From Acropora yongei (taxonomy: Eukaryota; Cnidaria; Anthozoa; Scleractinia; Acroporidae): DNA of 10,340 nt. Each line of letters opens with the position of its first letter. Position 1 is the first letter of the stretch. Under the pieces are notes generated by a model. That model saw only the letters and a program-made list of their open reading frames with translations, did no database searches and was not told the DNA's origin. Below are positions 1-8,414 of the stretch, piece by piece. The DNA is taken from the NCBI GenBank assembly GCA_014634225.1, contig BLFN01000951.1, positions 3,058,172 through 3,068,511 of the forward strand. The letters are read 5' to 3'. The translations under genes were made by a program, and so were the position numbers.

Positions 1-7
1 TAAAAGC

Positions 8-136
8 GGGAATCTTTAAAATGGGGAATCTTTAAAACGGGGAATCTTTAACATGGGGAATCTTTAAAAGCGGGAATCTTTAAAATGGGGAATCTTTAAA
101 ATGGGGAATCTTTAAAACGGGGAATCTTTAAAAACG
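8..136. repeat. 16-bp minisatellite, eight units
   Basis: Eight head-to-tail units of GGGAATCTTTAAAANN. Seven are exactly 16 bp and the last is 17 bp with one extra A. The final bases vary among TG, CG and GC, and the array runs off the window's left edge, so its true length is unknown. Every unit contains TTTAAA. It lies just past the proposed poly(A) signal of the MULE-like gene. Confidence 0.95.
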
Positions 137-160
137 TCTTCTCGCTCATTTGATGTCAAC

Positions 161-166
161 TTTATT
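161..166 (-). terminator. Candidate poly(A) signal AATAAA for the MULE-like gene
   Basis: This is the first AATAAA on the minus strand after the TAG at 441-439, about 275 nt downstream. The AATAAA near 353 is on the plus strand and does not count. The position is reasonable for a 3'UTR end. The interval 197-438 holds nothing else that I can support. Confidence 0.35.
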
Positions 167-173
167 TATCATT

Positions 174-196
174 AAACAACAACAACAACAACAACA
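174..196. repeat. (CAA)n microsatellite
   Basis: A run of about seven AAC/CAA triplets, ending at CAG. It is a simple repeat with no coding meaning, in the 3' flank of the MULE-like gene. Confidence 0.95.
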
Positions 197-438
197 GGCT
201 TTAAGAAGCATCCAAAAACACTGCGTTATCGTTTTCGGCCGGCGATAACAGGGGATTTGCGTCCTCGTTTCTTAAACTGACAACAGTACGGGACAGCATG
301 TTTAACTGGCTTCTCAACATTAGAAGTCTGAAACGAAACGAAACAGGGTGCAAATAAAGTGCAAAAAATTCTACTAATCCCTATGCTCTCAAGCGTAGAT
401 GCGAATCAAACAAAACCTCCTTGGCCGTGACTACACCA

Positions 439-2007
439 CTACGGGGTCCACCCAAACTCAGATGTGAGCCGGTTAATATGCTCCAAACGAAAACGTGGCG
501 CAAATTCCATGGGCACCAAAAGGCAACCTCCCGTAAAATGAGGATATTGGGCGCGTACGCAAGCGATCCGAAGATGAAAATGCACATTTTGTGGTGTATT
601 TGTGCAATGAAGTTGCCCTGTATGTTTGTCACGATAACGACGAATGTCCTTATATACTATGATAAGATCGTCGGGAGCATCAAGCGGGGGATTTTGTATG
701 TCACCCCCGCATCCATAGCAGCGCGTAACCCTAGTGCCTGCTAGCCATTTCAGCGTGAAATTGTTGGTGATATTATTCAGCATTCCCCCACTTTGGCCTG
801 AATATGGCTGTTGATGCGCGTAATTAATGTTGAAGCTCTCACATCCCACATGGCTTGCTATGCCACCTATTTGATGGGAAAACGGGGAGGGGTATTGGCT
901 TTGACCTTGTAGAAACCCGCTGGTTTGCAAACTGGCGGTTGGAGTGAAAACACTGTTGAAACCCATGGCATTCTGCCCGGGTAATTTATTGTCTGGAGAA
1001 GACTGTAGATACATTTGGTGTAGGCCTTGCTGGGTAAGGCACTGATTTTGCCCTAGTCCACCGCTTGTGTCATGTGGCATTGGCTTATTGAATGCCATGG
1101 AGGGGCGCTGCTCGAATTGTACATGAAAGTCCTCTCTAGCTTGTTTGGTGGGTGCTGTCGGAGGATCCTGTAGTAAATCAACGGTCTCGTGGACTGGTTG
1201 AGACTTGGCGTTAGACCTCTTCCGATTGCTGGGTTTTTTCCCTGCGCTCTTTGGGCCACCACTCAAGGCCATGTCAACCATCCGGGGTCCCCGTTTCGAT
1301 CTTTTGTACCATGCAAGGAATTCGTGAAATTTGTCGGTTAACTGGGCCACTGCAATGGTATGTTCGCAAATTTTTGTGGAGTTGTTCACACAGAAACGGT
1401 CGCATACCAGGGAACCACCTTTTCCAGGTTTGACAACGTGAATTTTATTGCACACACCGGCGACTATGAAGGAGCCATCTGTAGCGCCCGGTTTTGGGAT
1501 GACATTTCCCGGACTTGCTAAGAGCTTGGTTGCTTTCTCGAACATTGCTTCGAGAATAGCAATCGGTACTGTGGTAATTCCACTGTTTACAGCGTTGATG
1601 GCAGCAGATGGCGCGGACGTAGGGGTAACTGTTACACTGACCAGGTCTTCTATGGGGTCTTTCTTGTCGCCTATTCCCGCGTTGAGGACTAAGAACAGTT
1701 TTCTCTTGCGCTGCTCATGAGACAACTGCCCCCACATTATGTCGTCAACAACAAGATGGGAGAAGCCTCTGCGGACTTTCTATGGGCCTTTTCCAAATAC
1801 CGCCCGGTTCTCGTTGCGTTGCTGCGTTTCAATTATATTTCTGATTTCTTGGAGAAATTCATGGGGTTTCTTAGCGTCAAAGTGCAGGCCATGCTTAATC
1901 ATGAAGTTGGCCGCCTCTGGATCGTTGTTGATGTATTCAGAAGGGGGGTTTCCCAACCCCGCATCGATCCTCACTGATTTGAGCATGGAAACCTTCATGT
2001 CATCAGC
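439..2007 (-). pseudogene. Last exon: catalytic Glu, in-frame TAG, SWIM finger and C-terminal Cys/His module
   Basis: The acceptor is TTGCTTGCTTTTATCAG before 2007, phase 0. The first 75 codons carry YINNDPEAANF with the likely third catalytic residue, Glu (codon 1917-1915). A TAG follows at 1782-1780. The same frame then stays open for another 446 codons to the final TAG at 441-439. This part holds a SWIM-type zinc finger (C-x3-C-x7-C-x-H, about 1404-1360), a basic stretch (KKPSNRKR), a long Gln/Ser/Gly/Pro-rich low-complexity region (about 1190-770), and a C-terminal module with CYGC (720-709), RRYRD, NVHFHL and C. I associate that order from memory with cnidarian MULE-like proteins. Intact family members would read through the TAG position. 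Confidence 0.8.
1780..1782 (-). other. In-frame TAG interrupting the transposase exon
   Basis: The minus strand reads GGC CCA TAG AAA GTC. Frames on both sides are the same (ATG 1998 and ATG 1737 differ by 261 nt), so this is a single nonsense codon, not a frameshift. It would end the protein after the catalytic Glu but before the SWIM finger. The bases around it do not resemble a known leaky-stop context. Confidence 0.9.
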
Positions 2008-3044
2008 CTGATAAAAGCAAGCAAGAAACCCGTTTTGAGATGGAGCTATAACTTAAATGACAGTTACTTTTGTTTTGGCTTCACGTTCTGAAAGCTTAAC
2101 TGCATACAACGAATGATTTTAGTAATGCTTCAGGGAAAACTTTCTCAGCAACCTTTTCGTGCAGTGACTTCAAGGTTGATCTTAACTTCACATTTTTTTC
2201 ACCTCTGGTCAAAAAGGGCAAGACCATCTTTCTTCTTTTCTTTTTTTTTTCCTTTTTGGTCGAGCGTCAAATGCGTTTTCCGTTTTCACGTTTTCTTGTG
2301 TTCGGTAGGTAGGAAAAGGAAAGAAAAAGCTCCACAAAAAAATGAAGCTGGAGTTTGAAACTAGGACGCCCGGTACCCTGGCATCATAGCCGCGGAGGCT
2401 GCCGGAAACAACAAGTGGTCACTACAAAAATCAGCATGATGGCAATTGGCGGCAATTGTATTCAAGGAAGACTACAAAATTTAATTAATGAAAGCATCAC
2501 TCATTTAAGTTTACGGCATTTAAACGTATATCGTAACTGACTTATAAGATTATGGAGTGGGAGTTAACCTCTTTACCAAGCTGAGTTTCCAGCAGCTCAG
2601 GCTGAACCTGGAGTTGTGTAAAATTAGGTTTATGCATACGAAACTTATTTTCTTTGGCAACACGAGACGCCTGAATGCAGGCTGCGACAAACGAGAAATA
2701 ACTCGCTTTATAACTTCCTTTTCCACTTTTAGGATGTAATGGGTAAAGCAAACTGTTCCAGGTTATGTGTCTGGAACACATCACATACATCTGGAGCTTG
2801 CATAAAAAAAAAAAAATAAATACTGTGTTTATAGTGGACGTGCACTTAGCTATCCAAGCTAGTTTACAGGCACTCTACTCAAATCTCAAGAAACAAATAA
2901 TTAAAATAAACATAACATGGTAAGATTCCCAGCTGCCGGGAGGCACAATGATCTTCTCCCTCGTCTTCAGCACAAGAGGTAAAAGAGGTTTTCAAACCGG
3001 TAGAGTAGCCATGGCCGATGTTCATTACGTCTGCTTTAAAGCGA

Positions 3045-3102
3045 TTTCAGGCGGTAATAGGTGGTATTACAGACGGTAAATTTCACAGCTTACCGCCTGA
3101 AA
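3045..3102. repeat. 13-bp perfect inverted repeat (stem-loop) beside the SINE
   Basis: TTTCAGGCGGTAA at 3045-3057 is perfectly complementary to TTACCGCCTGAAA at 3090-3102, with a 32-bp loop. The loop contains further GGTAAT/ATTAC fragments. It may be the tail of the SINE or a small separate foldback insertion. The rest of the intron (2008-3044) holds only T-rich (about 2228-2257) and A-rich (about 2804-2820) tracts. Confidence 0.8.
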
Positions 3103-3117
3103 AGGAGGTTACTGAAG

Positions 3118-3272
3118 GCAAATTAAACCAGTTGGCTATTTACAAGGATGACCGAGGAGTTGAACCAGGCACTTACCCAGAACAACACCAGTTATTGACC
3201 AGAGCGGGATTTGAACCTGGGTCACTGCGCGCATTGAAGTCCAGTGCCCTAAACCACTCGGTCATCCTCCCC
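3118..3272 (-). mobile_element. tRNA-derived SINE in the last intron of the MULE-like gene
   Basis: On the minus strand the element begins GGGGAGGATGACCGAGTGG. It has an A-box-like TGACCGAGTGG (3264-3254) and a B box GGTTCAAATCC (3217-3207) 37 bp further on, the spacing of an internal pol III promoter. The acceptor and anticodon arms do not pair well, so this is not a working tRNA. The non-tRNA body continues with GTGCCTGGTTCAACTCCTCGG and TAAATAGCCAACTGGTTTAA, which I recall as a common cnidarian SINE body. The 3' limit is uncertain. It lies antisense to nothing: both it and the host gene are on the minus strand. Confidence 0.75.
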
Positions 3273-3405
3273 TCACGCTATGTAGCTTCTATGTAGAGTT
3301 TCTCAGAAATATGTGATGTAGTTGGTTATGGCCCATATACAATGAAGCCGGGTAACATTCTACATACGCGATCGATAAATGTGTGGAAGCAATTAAAATT
3401 CATAC

Positions 3406-4472
3406 CTTTTCTTTCAGAAACCAACTGTAAAACGACGACTCTGAGTTGTTTTCTCTTTCTTCCCATTTTTCTTTCAAACTTTCTAGTTTGACATCAAATT
3501 CTTCTTCAGTATTGCAATCAACAAGCCCGAAGTATTTCACATTTCCTTCTTGCTTCCCAAATATCTCCTGCATGTATTGCTTCCGGAGACTTTCCTCTAA
3601 GCCTCGGCCTGTAAGTTCCCTTTTAATGTTATCTTTGAAGTGGAGAAAACACCTAAGGAATATTGCAAAGTGCAGGTTTCTCTTGAAGCCATCGATCAGC
3701 GCCCTTTCTCCGTCAGTGCCGCATGATAATATTCCCTCAAGCTGTGGCTTCTGAGTAATTAAAGCATGTGCGAACTTCGAATAAGTCTTCCAGTCTTTGC
3801 GCTGGTGCATCAAAAGAGGGCCTATGAACACTGGTGGCTTATTTGTACTTGTATTCTCCAATCTTAGATTACGATAGGTGGTTACGGTGAGACTAATGTT
3901 CTTGTCAAATATATTGAAAGTAGGATCGATTCCAAAGACACAGAACTCATTGGGATTCGTACAAAACTGGGTAATCTGTTGGAGCTGACGGTCGTTCGCC
4001 AAGACAAGGTACAGGTCTGGGTGAATGGAACACTCTCGAATAAACACGGTTTCTTTGGATGTTTCTTCTTCTCGCTTGGCCCGCTCTAGGAGTGTCCAAA
4101 CATTGTTAAGATCGATTTGCGTGTTTGAACAACTTTTAGCAACACCGTCTTCGCCTTCAAAAGTTTCAGAAACCAATTTCTTGGCGGCATGACGCGCATT
4201 ATATAAGTCACCTGGCCCTCGTGGGAGTTGCCCCATAGACCTTGCATTTGTCACGTCGCCGACTGAAAGATATACTTCATCAAGAGACTTCCCGGCAGTC
4301 TTGCTCTTGATAAACGCTGATTCCTTCAGTTTATCCCGCGTGCTCGATAGTACACGTCTATAGGATGTTTTCTTCTTTGCATTGCCATGTGGTCGAATTT
4401 GACGTATTTCATGTTCTACGCCCTTGAACAAGTACTGCACGAACGTGTAGGGCAGAGTTCTGCCCTTGTGGT
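3406..4472 (-). CDS. MULE-type DDE transposase core exon (first two Asp)
   Basis: A 355-residue uninterrupted exon. The acceptor is TTTTCTCCCTTCAG before 4472 and the donor AAAAG then GTATGA (from 3405). Phase is 1 in, 0 out. It carries the first catalytic Asp in FGIDPTF (codon 3927-3925), a central beta-strand block (PPVFIGPLLMHQ), the second catalytic Asp in GTDGERAL (codon 3714-3712), and the C-x2-H block LRCFLHFKDNIK typical of MULE transposases. The third residue, Glu, lies in the next exon. The family breaks and joins DNA at terminal inverted repeats. The upstream stretch of the long open frame (4512-4473) is intron, not protein. Confidence 0.85.
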
Positions 4473-5089
4473 CTGAAGGGAGAAAACAAGAAAGTATTTG
4501 TATTATGAGCATTACACTGCATTATTGAGAAGTAACACTACAACCACTGTTACAGCCCAGTTTGAAAATTCATAAAATCGCCCAGTTTCTCCTATAGCGG
4601 GTCCATGATTAACCGGAGCGTAACTATTCCAGTCTCCTGTGGTTAGAATGTCACAAAGAAACGAGAAGTGTAACCTAAAACTATCTTTTTTTTCTTTACC
4701 TTTTGTTTTTCTATTAACTGGCAATTTCTTAAAATCATTCTTTGCTTGTTGTTCCTTTTATGGCCAACCTCTCGGTATCCCCTCCCAGTGCGCGGTTCGC
4801 ACTAAGGTAAATAAAATACAAAGAGTTGGAATAGCGGGGCCTCTGTACCCGTTAAAGGCACAGCGCGACGATGGTTTTCGGACACAGTATTTATTTCGGT
4901 GCAAAGTAGATCAAGCAAAAAGTTGAGCTGAGAATATGTCCCTCTCGAATGCAGAGACTCGAGGTTCGTGAATTGATATAGTCTCCGCGGATACACGAGC
5001 CCACTGCCGTTATTCTGAACCCCCCAAAAGTCAAATAGCCCTTGAAAGTTCTTATCCAAACACCAAACCAAGGAAACCTGGTGCCCTTC

Positions 5090-5114
5090 TTATTATTATT
5101 AGTATTATTATTAC

Positions 5115-5160
<46 letters not shown>

Positions 5161-5161
5161 T
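5090..5161. repeat. (ATT)n microsatellite
   Basis: About 24 TTA/ATT triplets with two early interruptions (AGT and ACT triplets). It lies inside the intron 5194-4473, close to the donor side. The open frames across it are artefacts of the repeat (poly-Leu on one strand, poly-Asn on the other). Beyond it, the intron down to 4473 shows no other feature that I recognise. Confidence 0.97.
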
Positions 5162-5194
5162 CTCAACACTCTTTATTTCATTAAGGTCTCTAAC

Positions 5195-5637
5195 CTGTTA
5201 CTGTCGCCACTATCTTCCTTACAGTGCTGTCAGAAGCATTCTCTGAGTATGATCTTCTTAGCAAGTAGACATCCTCCTTTTGTTTATCACATTTTTCGTC
5301 CAGGGGGACAACGCTTAGAATTTCGTTGCTGTTGTTCCTCTCGACAAGAAAAAATCTTTTCGGTGAACCTTTGTGTTTCCACGCTCCCATGTCGTCGCAC
5401 TTAATGTCATTGCGGTTGTGCAGTTTGGAACAGTCAACCATGAAAGAGACATTGTTTTCCACGTTTACAGGCTGTGAAACGCACAAACACTCCGGCTCAT
5501 AGCTGTTCAATATGAGCTTCACTAGAGTTTCACCGCTGTAAGCTGTTCTGCTCCAAGAGAAAACGGGGGTCGTAACATCCCCTTTGTAGGCAGTCCCATC
5601 AGGCTGCAACGTCGTAACATTCTCTGGCTCTGAGTCA
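5195..5637 (-). CDS. N-terminal module of the MULE-like protein (443-nt exon)
   Basis: About 147 residues. The acceptor is TTTTCGTAG and the donor ACAG then GTTAGA (from 5194). Phase is 2 in, 1 out; the leftover G joins AC of the next exon to make Asp, so the frame continues. Landmarks are SWSRTAYSGETLV, SYEPECLC, CDDMGAWKHKG, RRSYSENASDSTVRKI and VATVT. This arrangement just before a DDE core recalls the N-terminal DNA-binding region of MULE proteins. I see no clear FLYWCH or WRKY-GCM1 Cys/His pattern, so the fold is unassigned. The 5' part also contains the ENV segment similar to exon 6765-6686. Confidence 0.75.
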
Positions 5638-5801
5638 CTACGAAAACATAGACGTTAAAACCTCGTCAGGACGTAGCTAACAAAACATGCGGTTTCTTTG
5701 TTTCGTCTAAAAATATAATCGGTCGCTAAAATGCTATGCAATAAAATAAGCATTTTAAAGCCCTTTCGCTGTGATAGCTCACAACGTCTGATTTTTTTTA
5801 C

Positions 5802-5872
5802 CTTGATGTTTCTTCTTCTGTAAACCGGCTAATTCTGTTCCTTTCTTTAGTGAAATCGTTAAGTGAATCGTC
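5802..5872 (-). CDS. Linker exon, repeat copy 2 second element (71 nt)
   Basis: The acceptor is GATGCTTATTTCAG and the donor CAAG then GTAAAA (from 5801). Phase is 0 in, 2 out. It encodes 23 residues, DDSLNDFTKERNRISR and then a run of three Glu before TS, plus two bases. The split codon AG|T is completed by exon 5637-5195. It matches exon 7184-7111 in phases, size class and the S-x-ND pattern. Confidence 0.7.
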
Positions 5873-6156
5873 CTGAAATAAGCATCACAAGTACAAGTTT
5901 TGAATACTGCATATCATTTTGTTATACGTAGAGTCCATTGTAGGTAGAAAATATTTCCTTCAAAAGAATTACATGGTTCGTTCAACACGGCACCAAGATA
6001 GATTGCAACGAAAGAGAATAACACCCACACCCTTTTTTTCGGAATTGCTTTTTTTTAGTTATGACAATAGCGCTAAATGCGTGAAATGAATGTTTCGCGC
6101 CTTTCCTTAACGTCATTACTAAAACATGATCTGGACATAACGATCTTACAAGTTTG

Positions 6157-6210
6157 AGGGGTGGTGGGATGAGGGGATGCGGAGGAAGGGGGGGGTTGGA
6201 GGTGCTGGAG
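6157..6210 (+). repeat. G-rich tract with possible G-quadruplex
   Basis: The plus strand has runs of 4, 3, 4 and 8 G within about 40 bp, in the intron between exons 6451-6285 and 5872-5802. One loop (11 nt) exceeds the usual 7-nt limit, so folding is uncertain. On the pre-mRNA it would be a C-rich tract. Confidence 0.5.
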
Positions 6211-6284
6211 TATCATGTTAACACTATACAGTTCCACTTTATAGTGAAAAAAAAAAACCAGAGAGAGAAACATTCTTCACTTAC

Positions 6285-6451
6285 ATGGAGTTCGTCGGGG
6301 TGATCTACCTTGGAATCGGTCTCTGTTATTTCCCAAGGCATCTTCACGACAACCATTTCGCTCACATCAATGCCTATTTTGCTGTCGTTCACCTCACTTT
6401 TTTTAGAGTCACCCGCTTGAATAAAGGAGTGTTCAGTGTTCCCAATAGCAC
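6285..6451 (-). CDS. Linker exon, repeat copy 2 (167 nt)
   Basis: The acceptor ends AATCAACAG and the donor is CAT then GTAAGTG (from 6284), a near-consensus site. Phase is 1 in, 0 out. It encodes 55 residues with TEHSFIQA and EVNDSKI, the same landmarks as exon 7857-7691. Identity is concentrated in residues 5-25, and the rest has drifted, so the duplication does not look very recent. The segment is acidic and contains no Cys/His cluster. Confidence 0.75.
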
Positions 6452-6685
6452 CTGTTGATTACAAGACTATCTGAGTTGAAAGGCTCTAGACGTAAAAATT
6501 CCCGCCCGACTTTGGCAAACTGTTTCCCTTCCAAAAAGTTAGTACATTAATTTTCTCGCCGAGAAGGGCCTCATTCCCGGTTCTTCTGCGATCAACGAGT
6601 TATTCACCTTTAATTTCAAATAATATCTAGACCTCTTCGACATTGTAAGTTAGTTCTCACATTGTAAACACGAAAGCAAGCTTAC

Positions 6686-6765
6686 GTTCATTATCCAGAT
6701 CTTGCTGATCACTGTTTACTTCCTTAATGATCCCACTTGAATGGCGTGAAGGGGCAACATTTTCT
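6686..6765 (-). CDS. Linker exon, repeat copy 1 third element (80 nt)
   Basis: The acceptor is CCTGGTCTTTAG and the donor GAAC then GTAAGC (from 6685). Phase is 2 in, 1 out. It encodes 26 residues starting ENVAPSRHSS and ending QQDLDNE, then splits a codon completed by exon 6451-6285. The start resembles that of exon 5637-5195 (ENV near the amino end, same entry phase), as expected if the three-exon block was copied. It is hydrophilic with no known fold. Confidence 0.65.
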
Positions 6766-7110
6766 CTAAAGACCAGGAAATATGAAAAAGTAAGAAGCAA
6801 GGGTATTGCTGATAAGTGCGAAATACGAGAGACACTGACTGAGAATTGATGAACAAGGTAGCTGGTTCCAGACAGAATCTTTGTCGTAAGTCATCCCTTG
6901 TCGGACCACGCTAAAAATTGATCTCATTTCTTTAAACACATTTCCTCGTACAAAGGGAAAGTTGCTTAAGTCTTATTACCCTAAAACTAGTAAAAGTAAG
7001 GTTCCATGTCTATAACTAAGTATTGACAGACATTTGAAATTCTCATTTTGTCGAACGACGATGATAATAAGCGTTGTACTTTTTGTTTACTCTGTCTGAC
7101 AATTTTATAC

Positions 7111-7184
7111 CTTTTTGATATGCCCTCGTCGTCGACCTCCCGCACTATTTGTCTTTTGTTGGCAATATCGTTGCGTGATTCAAT
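7111..7184 (-). CDS. Linker exon, repeat copy 1 second element (74 nt)
   Basis: The acceptor is TTTCTTTGATTTCTAG and the donor AAAAG then GTATAA (from 7110). Phase is 0 in, 2 out. It encodes 24 residues plus two bases, beginning IESRNDIANKRQ and ending DDEGISK. The phases match both neighbours. It corresponds to exon 5872-5802 in the second copy, sharing S-x-ND, an Arg and a final E/S pattern (6 of 23 identical), with the same phases. No domain is recognised. Confidence 0.7.
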
Positions 7185-7690
7185 CTAGAAATCAAAGAAA
7201 AGAGAGGACATTGCACCAATCACAGCACTTGCCAATTAGCGATATGTTTATTGTACATCCTTGAGTAAACACTATATTCTTGGCTGTATCTAAAGGCGCT
7301 CACCCACCAAAATTTTTGTTTCCTTGAAGAGAGCCGAAAACCAGTGAAGACAAGACAGTTTTTAACCATTTGCGAAATATAATAGGCAGCAAATGGTTTC
7401 CCATGCATCAATTTACAGATTTGGAGCCGTCCTAAATTTGACGCACATTACTTTGACTTCGCTGGATACCCTGTACAAGCAGGGGTTCAACTACCTCACC
7501 CGCTTTGTACCACGTGGGGGTATGACTTTTCGTGTATTTCCGAGGATGAAAAGGTTTTTTTACATTCCAATTATGCTGGGATCTCTGTGCCAGACAGCCC
7601 CCCTTTTTGTCCTCCTATTCTTGGGAGAGGGTAAGGAAAGGATTAAAAAGAAAAAGAAAGAAAGAAAAAGCGAAAAAAAGAAACACTCAC

Positions 7691-7857
7691 TTTGGTTTTT
7701 TTGACTGCGTCTACTGGCGAAACGGACTCCTCTTTTTGCAAAGGCATCTCTACGATTGCACCGTCCCTCACAGCTCTGCTTATGTTGCTATCGTTTACTT
7801 CAAGTTCGTTGGAGTGCTCCGCTTGAATACAAGGGTGCTCAGTCTTCTCATTAGCAC
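7691..7857 (-). CDS. Linker exon, repeat copy 1 (167 nt)
   Basis: The acceptor ends TTCAACAG and the donor is AAA then GTGAGTG (from 7690). Phase is 1 in, 0 out. It encodes 55 residues plus a split codon, rich in Glu, Asp, Ser and Val, with the landmarks TEHPCIQA and EVNDSNI. It has no recognisable domain and is probably a flexible acidic segment. It is a paralogue of exon 6451-6285: same length, same phases, 22 of 55 residues identical without gaps, and even the acceptor neighbourhood (TCAACAG before GTGCTA) is shared. This paralogy is the best evidence that both exons are real. Confidence 0.75.
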
Positions 7858-8085
7858 CTGTTGAATACAGGTCTCTATCACACACACCAAGATTTATCTC
7901 TTTCACGTAAACTGTCGTTAACTACCGCTAAACAGCTAGCTTCTTTATTGATTTCATTTCCTTGATTATTTGGCTTTCAAATCTTCACTTTCATCTACAT
8001 CTACATCTCCATTTATTAAGCCGGTTTAGTCGATTAGACATGAAAAGGGCAGGATTAGTGGAACAAATGTATTTCTCAAGCTTAC

Positions 8086-8129
8086 CCTGATTTGGCCGAG
8101 TTTGATTCCCCATCCTAGCTTCTTTACAG
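8086..8129 (-). CDS. First linker exon with possible start codon (44 nt)
   Basis: A small exon bounded by a good acceptor (a pyrimidine-rich tract ending CCCAG before 8129) and a strong donor (CAGG, then GTAAGC from 8085). It is phase 2 at entry and phase 1 at exit. It contains an ATG at 8113-8111 in good context (AGG ATG GGG), followed by GNQTRPNQ and a split codon completed by the next exon. It is therefore either the first coding exon of the transposase-derived gene or, read from 8129, the link from the kinase exon. An in-frame TAA lies upstream, near 8170. Confidence is moderate because the exon is short. Confidence 0.5.
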
Positions 8130-8414
8130 CTGGGATATGAAAGAGAAGCACTTGAACTAGATGTTTAGCATGGCAAAAAAGATAAAATGTTTTCAGTGTT
8201 ATAAATAGACAAAATTCTTGTTGGGATGGAAGGCCTACCTTAATTAACATGAAAACTCTAACGTAAGGCGAAACCTGGTTAAAGTCCTTTTTGTGGATGG
8301 GAGCGTTCAAGAAAGAAAAAAAATAGCAAAAGGCCCGGGGGAAAGGGATGTGCCTGGTGTGGTTGACTCCCATAAAAATTGGGTGGGGATGTGTTGCGCG
8401 CCTCCTGAAACCCG

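Larger units (their letters stand above)
439..8129 (-). pseudogene. MULE transposase-derived multi-exon gene with SWIM finger, interrupted by one TAG
   Basis: Gene model on the minus strand: exons 8129-8086, 7857-7691, 7184-7111, 6765-6686, 6451-6285, 5872-5802, 5637-5195, 4472-3406 and 2007-439. All eight introns are GT-AG and all phases agree (1, 0, 2, 1, 0, 2, 1, 0). The product would carry an acidic linker, an N-terminal module, a DDE core, a SWIM finger and a C-terminal Cys/His module. MULE transposases cut and paste DNA. Many introns, an unrelated linker and no recognisable terminal inverted repeats suggest a host-resident, possibly domesticated copy. It is called a pseudogene only because of TAG 1782-1780; everything else is open. 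A start is plausible at ATG 8113-8111 (A at -3, G at +4), unless the kinase splices into 8129. A sequencing error or rare allele at the TAG would make it an intact gene. Confidence 0.75.

Noticed and set aside
8..136. CRISPR array
   Set aside because: Units are directly adjacent with no unique spacers, in eukaryotic sequence; it is a minisatellite.
1780..1800. A 21-nt intron (GTATTT...CATAG) that would remove the TAG in frame
   Set aside because: It has GT and AG ends and a multiple-of-three length, but it is far too short for a spliceosomal intron and would delete conserved-looking residues.
1774..1800. Programmed readthrough of TAG
   Set aside because: The following bases (AAAGTC) do not match known leaky-stop contexts such as CARYYA, and no stem-loop stands out just downstream.
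421..2011. Plus-strand open frames opposite the last exon
   Set aside because: They are short, overlap one another, show no motifs and mirror the long minus-strand frame.
2575..2615. A ~31-nt minus-strand exon between an AACTCCAG acceptor and a GCTTG|GTAAAG donor
   Set aside because: A 31-nt exon would shift the frame between two exons that already join in phase 0.
3190..3272. A functional tRNA gene on the minus strand
   Set aside because: A and B boxes are present, but the acceptor and T stems have mismatches, the anticodon arm is irregular, and a SINE-like body follows without a terminator.
4512..4724. A minus-strand 70-residue frame upstream of the DDE core
   Set aside because: It lies within the intron between 5194 and 4473; the acceptor before 4472 and matching phase with the donor at 5195 explain the region better.
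4891..5404. Long open frames across the ATT repeat (poly-Asn on minus, poly-Leu on plus)
   Set aside because: They exist only because the trinucleotide repeat has no stops; the region is an intron.
7393..7704. A plus-strand 103-residue open frame
   Set aside because: It shows no known motif, its Lys-rich end is just the complement of the pyrimidine-rich intron start after exon 7857-7691, and no splice or start context supports it.
8237..8300. An extra exon ending at the donor AAG|GTAGGC near 8240 (encoding DFNQVSPYVRVFMLIK)
   Set aside because: The peptide looks protein-like, but no good acceptor fits and it is not needed for any phase-consistent path; kept only as a possibility.
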